Assembly (NCBI GenBank): GCA_016187565.1
Contig: JACPJR010000028.1
Coordinates: 1-44,351 of the forward strand
Direction: 5' to 3'
From: Candidatus Woesearchaeota archaeon
Lineage (GTDB): Archaea; Nanobdellota; Nanobdellia; Woesearchaeales; JACPJR01
DNA: 44,351 nucleotides
Part shown: positions 32,901 through 41,900 of the stretch, piece after piece
Layout of the letters: each line of letters starts with the position of its first letter
Position numbering within the stretch: position 1 is the first letter of the stretch
Notes under the pieces: model-generated
The model's input: the letters and a program-made list of their open reading frames with translations, nothing else
The model's database searches: none
What the model was told of the DNA's origin: nothing
Made by a program: the position numbers and the translations under genes

Positions 32901-35900
32901 CGGTTTCATCAAAATCGTACACGATCAACGTCTTCTTGGTGATCCATTCATATTCTCCTTGTTCTGGGTTATAGACCTGTTTGGAAACAATAACTCGTTT
33001 GTAGGTGTGGAGTTTCCCATAGGTATCACCAACAATAAGTTCAGGCAAAGAATCACCATCAAGATCAACAAAGAAGGGTGCAGACCGAGCACTAACATCA
33101 AGCATTGCCAGACTTACGGCTGGATATATTTTACCATCTATTTGTACCGAGGGAACTTCATCCTGTCGCCAATCGATACTATACCAATCTGTTTCTTCCC
33201 ATTGTGGATCAGGATTAGACCCAGTATTATTGAAACTACGAAGTCCTCCATCGCGTGAACCAATGATGAGATCAAGGTCGCCATCACTATCATAATCAAC
33301 AAATCTCGGGGTTGCATCATATTCCATGGCAATACCATCAAGGTTCAGCATAGTGAGCCCAAAGGTATCATTCTCCTGTTCATATGATGAAAGGAAATTA
33401 ATCTCATGCTCTCTGGACAAAAGATTCAACTCAAAGGAAGCAGAGAGAGGAATAAAACCACTTGCATCATTGTTAGATTCATCCTCGTGGGTAATGGTGT
33501 TCTCAGGATCAAGTACAACAAGAATGTCCAAGCCAAGGGACTCTGTTTCTGGGATGCGATACGTAAATTGAAGTGGCTTTGTCTCGTGAGCGAGCAGTGA
33601 GAGCGTCTTTGTTTCTTCTGGCTCACCATTGACATAGAGTGTGGCATTGAAGAGCCCTGTTCTTATATCTCCTTTGTTCTCTACGCTCGAAGAGATCATC
33701 ACCATATCTCCAGCTAAGGGAAAGTCAGGAAGAATAACGAGATTTCCCATAACCAATTCTTTCCATTGGAATACCGTGCTCTTTTCATGGTAGAAATCAG
33801 AACGCTCATGCGGTAAGCTACCAGGAATAACCAGCTGCACACTACCAACCATTGGCCTCTCGGTGAGATTACCATTCTCGGCAGACGCAAAAATAAGTGT
33901 AGAAGGTGTGAAGGTTCCATTCAAGGTAAATCCTCCTGAAGTAATGACCTCAACAACGTCCGCACGTATTTGGATATCCGTCATATTATCTGCTAATTTA
34001 TCATAAACATACTCCTCAACATCACGGTGGATTGTCAGATCAAAGGCAGTTTGGGTAACAACTTCTGTGCTCTTTTTGATGATCACTCTGAAGAGATCAT
34101 CGTGCACAAGGAAAAGATCAGTCCCTTGCTCAAGAGTTTTGGTCAATCCGGGGGTAATGTTCAGCGTATTCATGGATTCATTGATGTCCGTAATTTGATG
34201 CCGTGTTTCTTTATCGAGACGAATGGTATCTCCTACAGCAAGACCTGCAACCGATGTCACTGAAATAAGCGTTGATCCACCATCATGTCGAGAGCGAAGC
34301 TCGGTCATTGCTGTTTCCCGTTGTTCAATACTTACCGTAATGTTATTTCCGGTTATTCCTGCAATACGTGAACGATAGGTAAGATTGTCAGGAGTCATTG
34401 CCCTTGCTGTTGATTCCTCTGGTGTTGTTCCGTAATCGAGGTACGCATAGACGTTATGATCACCTGGCGGAACATTACTCCAATTGATGGTTGCTGCACG
34501 TGATGACTCTGAATGGTTCTGGATGGTATTATTAGCAGCCTCTGCAAGAATCATAGAATCATTATTATCAAGATAAATAACTACATCATAACCCGTAAGG
34601 TCATAACCACCGATGTTTACCTCTTCATAGTTCAGTTGCATAACCTCCTCGGTAGGATTGGTAAGTTTGATTCCTTTGGTAGCTAAGATATCACATTGAT
34701 TATAACTAAATTGGATATCTGGCTGGCTGGGAAGGACGACATAGGTTCCATACTGGGCATTATTCTCGGGGTTTGTTTCATTAACAACAACATTTGCAAT
34801 AACCGTGGAAAAGTTATAGATTCCCTGAGAGCGTTGTTTATAATCTCCCAAGGTATAGGCATACGACGTCGTTGCAGTCACATTTGGTTGAAGATCTCCA
34901 AGGAAAGTGCAAGGTTTGCCATAGCAGTCGACAGAGCCACCACAGAAATCACGGTTATACAGGGGGCTGGTCAGGGTGCAATTCAATGCAATGTTCCTAG
35001 GGATAACACGACCACATTGGGGTGGTGGTACATCCATGAATCCAAGGAATGCGATATTCTCATCACGTGACTGGTTCAAGCCAATATTAGTAACGTTCGT
35101 GTACACGGTAAGAACATCACCCTCAGTGAATGAGCTCGTGATATTCATACCATTGGCAAAGAGGATGTTATCATTACTGAGGTCTGTTACCAGTACTACC
35201 GGGGGTTCAGGCGGTGTATAATTGACCAGAAGCATATTGGTGAAGTTATTATTCTCGTAATTGGTTTCAACATCATCAAAAAAGGGATTTACCACAACCG
35301 TAAAATTACTATCATTTTCGTATGAGGCAAACCAATGAGCGGTAGCAGATACGCGTGCAGTTCCGTAAGGTCCTATACTGAAGGTCGTATCATTCTTACA
35401 TTGGGGACATCCAAAACGGAGAGTTTCATTCTCGCCAAAGAACATGACGTTGACATCATCGATAGCAATATTATTCAGGTTTTGGATCGTTGCAGTCACG
35501 GTAAGAGGATCACCGTCTTCAAGTGGTGGAGTAAAACCCGAGTAGGTAAGATCAACAGGTATAAAATCAGGTGCAATAACAAGATTATCAACAGAGCCTC
35601 GGTCAGACTTCCATCTGCTAGGGTTGATGTTCTTGGTGTTTGCAATGGCATTATTCATATTTGATACATCATCACTCAAGAGATAATCAGTCATGGGTGT
35701 ATTAAAGGACCCTTTAAGGGTATAGTTCAGGATACTTGTCGTTGAAAGATCAGTTACCTCATTAGGCAATAGTTTATAGCGGAAACTAAATCCCTCTCGA
35801 AGGAATAACTCTTGAAGCCCATCAAAGATCGCAAGCGGATCATTCACCACAAACGAACGATTGAAGAGCTGCATTCCATCAATCGTGGTAATATAATCAC

Positions 35901-38900
35901 AGGAATCCATACTCTCACGACAAATGCGGTTGGGGAAATCAAGGTAGTACTTGTACTGCAATGACTGGTGATCTTGTGGCGTTGCAAAGAAATATAAATC
36001 TCCGTAGAAATATTGCACACATCGACCATATTCGTCCCTTTTTATACAGACAGGATAGGCAGATTCAACAAAACGTACTTGGTCATACCACTCCTCAATT
36101 AAGGTGAGGTTTATCATCTCCCTTGCCCAAGGATTTTCAATACGTGACTCTACCTCAACAATTCTGCGTGGAGGAGTTGGCAATGGCTCTATGGATTTCT
36201 CAATGATGAGGCTATTCATCAACATCGTCAGACTGCCATTTTCACTTCCAACGATAAGGTCAATATCATTATCTGCATCGTAATCTCCGGCAGTCAGTCC
36301 AAACGAATTGGGCACGGTTCCAATGATTAACGGATCTGCAACCAGGCCACCCTCTCTGCTGAAATATAAGCGAACATTGCCATCAAAGCCAAGGGCAAAG
36401 AGATCCAGTTTATCAGAATAATCAATATCTGCTGTTGTTAATCCATGGGCAAATGATCCGAGATCGGCAAAGATGAATCCATTATAGGACCCATCTTCAA
36501 AAACAATCCGCTCAATTTGACCAAGCATGTCACCAACCATAATATCAACATGGCCATCAAGATCATAATCACCAGTGGTCATGCCAAATGGCATATCACG
36601 GTTCGTTATGGTTTTATTGAACACAAACGTCGTATTAGTAAGGCTGGTATCATTAATACCAGTATCCTGCATCGTATTGATATAGAAATCAACATGCCCT
36701 ATTTTATGGCCAACAACGAGGTCAAAAAGGTTATCATTGTTGACATCTGTTGCAGCAAGTCCATACGCCCAGGTTCCCGCATCAAATAAGGTAAGGTTAT
36801 CAGTAAAAGTGCCCTCGGAATTATTATAAAAAATGACACGGCCACTTTCAGTACCAACAATAGCATCAGGATAGCCATCTCCAAGAACATCGGCAGAGGT
36901 CATTCCCCATGCCTTTTCTCCAAGATCAGCAATGAGCACCGGAGTGAAAAGAACATTCTTGGTTTTATTATTGTCGGTTAAAAAAACGCCATCATTTCGA
37001 TACCAGAAAACTTTTCCTGTATTTGTTCCTGCGATAAAATCAGTCTTATTATCTTGGTTAAAGTCATTGCTTGCTAATCCCCTGACTTGTTCTCCAGGAA
37101 TACTTGGTAATGATTTTTTGGGGAACGTCAGAAGGTCAGGAATATTCTCAGGAACATATCGCTCGGTGGTAATGCTTTCATTGAGGATATTATTTGACCG
37201 ATCTGGTTCTGCAGGAAGATTAAAGGTATTTACTTCAACAATCATATATTGGACACCAAATAACCCCGCAGTTTGCCATGGAGTGGATACATTGACTATT
37301 CCATACGCAGGAACGTCAATATTCGTAAAGTCAATGCGATGCTCAAGGTCAAGGACATTCTCATAAAACGTCAAACGGACATCACGAACAGAAATGTTCT
37401 TAAGATTCATAATACTAACCGTGGCATTAACGACTTCTCCCTCAAAGACTGGTGATGATGGACGGAAACTAAGAGCACCAATGGCTAAATCAGGACCATC
37501 AATAAAGAACTCTGTCGAAGCGTTGTTATTCGTACGATTAGATTCATATACTCCAGGAGTTTCTTCAATAACAACATGGATAGGCACTGTTCCTGCAAAT
37601 CCCGTTGTTGTCCACTCAATTTCTGCAAGAGCCTGCTGCATTGGTGAGGTAACATTCACAACATCAATACCAATAGTTTGATTATATGCCATAAACACAA
37701 CAGGAACATTCAACGCAAATTTACCGCCAATATTACGGATGGTAGCACGAAGAGTAATGGGATCACCGGTCATTAGTTCCGAAGGCTTCGTTGTAATGTT
37801 TGATGCATCAAGCGTAAGATCAACACCAGACACCACATCAAGGTTTATGTCTTGCGTGAAGTTATTATCTGCGTAATCAAAAACGCTCATTTGTGTCGGA
37901 TAGGTACCATTAAAAGGAGGGGCCTTAAAGGTTCCACTAAAGGTTCCGTTATTCACTTCCGGTGGCGTACGTTGCGTAAGTTCAAGAATCTGTGTGGCAT
38001 TCGTAAAATTATCAGTCGCATTAAAAGGAAGCAATGCAAGAACCTTTTTAACGCCAATATCATCTGAAACATTGACTACCAGTGTAATGAGATCATTGGT
38101 AAACGCATTCTCAAAAGTTGCATTCAATATCTGAGGTAATACCGCATCGATGTACATGGTCGCGTTGATCTCTCCAGTGTTCCCAGCAAGATCAGAGGCA
38201 TTAATCGTTACTGAGAATGGTTCGCTTATTTGCTCCTGAGCCAGGAAACTAAAGTTCGCCTTTCTTTTACCTCGCGGATCAAGCGTAAGCGTAAATCGTG
38301 AATCATTAATGGCAATGGTCGCTAGGTCACTCAAGTAGGCATTAATCTCACCAGTAATTTGAGCCTCTGGTCTTGTAAGATAAGAATCATTGGCACGAAC
38401 GTTGGTAATGACAAGGCTTACATTAACATTATTTACCGTAAATACTGCAGAGGCATTGCTTACGGTATAAACACCATCATTTGTTGTAATGTTTATGCGC
38501 GTATACCCACTAAAGCCATTGGTCTGCCACTCGTAGAATGAGGCATTCCCAATATGAGCTATCGTTGTCCACTCCCCTTGAAGGAAATACTGGTCAGGAT
38601 CTTCTTCGTACGAAGGAGCCCATACAAAGGGTTCCCAGTAAAAGAGTGTTGAATTCACCGGCCCTTCCTCATCATTATTAACACTGAAAGAGATAGTATT
38701 AATACGTCCCCACTGTGAACGGTTATCTGGCTCAATAATAGTAAGAATAGGAATATCATTGATAGGAGTAATAAATAATGAGCCTGTATCAGAAATCCCT
38801 GGATTATTATTGAAGTCGCGCGCCACTGCAAAAAAGGTGAGGTTTTTTCCCTGATAATTATCAAAATCAATTTCCCCAGCACTCAGATTTGTTCGATAAA

Positions 38901-41900
38901 TGTCTCCCGATATATGGGTCAATAGCTTCGTAGCAGATATATCATCAATGGTATAATTGAGCAACACTGTGGAAGGATCAACACCAACACCCTGATCAGT
39001 AACCTGCACTGAAAAGATTATCTGAGTGGTGTGCTCAGTGACGGTAAGTGGACTTTGTTCAATCACTGAAAAAGATGGGGAAAACGTATCTGGCGTGATA
39101 GTAAACAAACGGCTTGCAAGATCATTGGAACGGTTGCTATCAAACACCAGAAGCTCAGGATCAAGGTACGCAAAAATTTCATGAGTACCGCTCTCTGCTG
39201 TCCACAGTATAGAAGCATTAGCTGAACCATTTGCAGGCACAGAAACAATAACCGTCCCGATAAGATTCGACAGATTTTCAAGATAGAATGAAACAGCTAC
39301 CCTATCAACAGCAACTGAGCCGAGGTTCCTTACTCCCGCAAGTAACGTCGTACGTTCTCCTTCCAAGGGATAGGGAGGGATCATCAGCATCTGCTCTGAA
39401 GTGAGTGAGAGATCAGTGAAGACATTGAAGAACTGTTCATTGCTGGTGCTGAACCCAGCATCATCATAACAACGGATAAACCACGATTTTCTTCCTTCAG
39501 TGAGGTTTCTCGCAGTAAGATTAGTGGGAACATGAGCGTACGCTACAATTTCATCAACCATCTTTCCGTTGATTAATAATTGGCAGTTATTCGTTGATTG
39601 TTCGATATCCTCAACAGTAAATGCAACGCTTTGGAGTGGCTCTGTGGTATTAAACTCACCAAGTGGTGAGAGAACAGTAATGTTCGGGAGATCATTGACA
39701 CTCAACACCGTAACCGTCAACATTTTTTCGTCAGTAAGCCCTCCAAGGTCCCGAACTTCAAGATGGAGTGTCGAACTACCAAATTGGTTTACGGCAGGCC
39801 TGTCACAAGTTACATACTGATTCTCACGAAGCGTGCATCGAATAAGTGATTCATTGCTCTGATTCAAGAGCGTAAACACAAGATCAGTGGTATTATCGTC
39901 AATATCAACGGTATAATTATAGAGGTCAAGCCACGGTTGGGGAGGAAGCTCATCCTCATTGATGCTCAGGTTGGGCAATGGTAAGATCACCGGAGGATCA
40001 TTTATTGGTAAGACGGTTACGCTAAAATTACCATATCCCTTGCTTGATCCATCATGTGCAGAAACCACTATTTCAGATAGGCCAGAAGCATTTGGCTCTG
40101 GATTATTACACGTGACAAAATGATTTCCAATAATAGAACACCTAATGACATCTGATCGTGTCTGGGACTCAATCACAAACACCAGATCAGAAAGATTCTG
40201 CTCAAGGTCAGAGGTGTAATTAAAGAGATCAAGGTATATTGTTGACGGAGTATCCTCTTGTATCGTTTGATTGGGGATTCCGATAATGACTGGAGGATTG
40301 TTGTACGTCACGGTAAGAGGCTGCTCGAGGTTAGCGATAAGTGTAAGATAAGAAGTATTCACCTTAACACTATACGTTCCAAGCTCAACAGGAGCTGGTA
40401 AGATCAAATGGTATTGGCCTGATTCATCGGTTATAAATCCGCCTCTTTCATACCATTCCAAAAGCGGTTGTGTTTCATTAATAAACACCTTAAACTCTTG
40501 GTTAACCAGGGGACTACCATTTACAAGGCTCAGATTACCATCAATGGTAACAGGGTATAAGGGATAAACTGTTGAGGGATCGATCGTCTGGTCAATGTAG
40601 ATCTGGTCGACAAAAAAAGTGTTCTCTTGAGTAACCACATTCTGGTCTGCATCAATCGCAAGAACTGTATAATTCCAAACACCAAGGAGATCTACAAAAA
40701 CAGTTGGTGAGGTAAAGAGGTCACCATCCCTCTGTCCAGCAACATTATCAAGAATAACCTGTCCAAAAGGATCATACAGACTAAAGTTTACGCCAACGAG
40801 ATTATCATCAACATCAGTAATATTTGCAAGGAGGTAGAGCGTAAAGCTCCGATTGCTAAAGAGCGGTGGAACCGTGGTAAGCTGGTTAATGATAGGAGCA
40901 GTTGTGGTGAGGTATGAAAAGACTGAACTTTGTGAAACTTGCGCAGAACGATCAATTGCCTCTATACGATAAGTTACATTCAGGGGAATATTTGTTGGAG
41001 GAATCGTTCCCATAAATCGTCCTGCAAAGAGGTCTCCTTCTGTTTGGTTCATCAAAATAGCCAGGGGAGAACTGTTCTCAAAGGTGTACCATAAATGAAC
41101 CTCTCGCATACCGCCTGCATCAGCAACAAACGTTTCAATGGTAACATTCTCAAGCGGAGTTATTCGGTCAATGTCAGAGCTTACATTCAGAATAACCGGA
41201 GGCTCACCATCGGCAAAATACCCATAGGGAGCAGAGGTTATTCCATTGCTCGCATAATCAGAAACAGCAATAAAGAAACTGACATTGACCGAGTGGTTTG
41301 AGGGTAAAATAGTTCCTACCCAACCCATTACCCTGTTTATTACCCTACGTGAAATATCCCAGTTATGAATAGCAGCTAATTCACTTCCAGAGAGAAATTC
41401 ATTGTACTCATTCAGCTCGTTTTCAAATCCCTCGTTAATCTCATCAGCAAGAGCACGAGCAATGCTTTGATCAGGAACTTTTATGGCAAAGGTGACAAAT
41501 GCAAGAGATTCGTTTGCTGGAATACTTACCACCTGTGAAATAGTGAGACCATCACTTACTCGACTAACTGTTGCATCATTACCATACACATGAGCAAGTG
41601 TCGGATCTCCTGTTGCATTATAATCATCAGTGCCCAACCATCGTTCCTCAGTAGCCCAGGTAATAGTTGCACCATCTGATCCGAGATTTCCGTAAATATC
41701 AAGAGTGACGGTACGGGTAGCATTGCTCGGATTACTGATAACATCAAGATACCTAGCCCAGTAGCCCGACTGAGGAGCGTAGAATTTTCGTTGTACCATG
41801 AGACCATCAAGGTCTTGGGGTGCAAAAACAATCTCTCTCCCATTTGCCTCCCACAGAGAGGCGTATGCAGAGTACATACGGTCATTAAGACGTAAGTAAT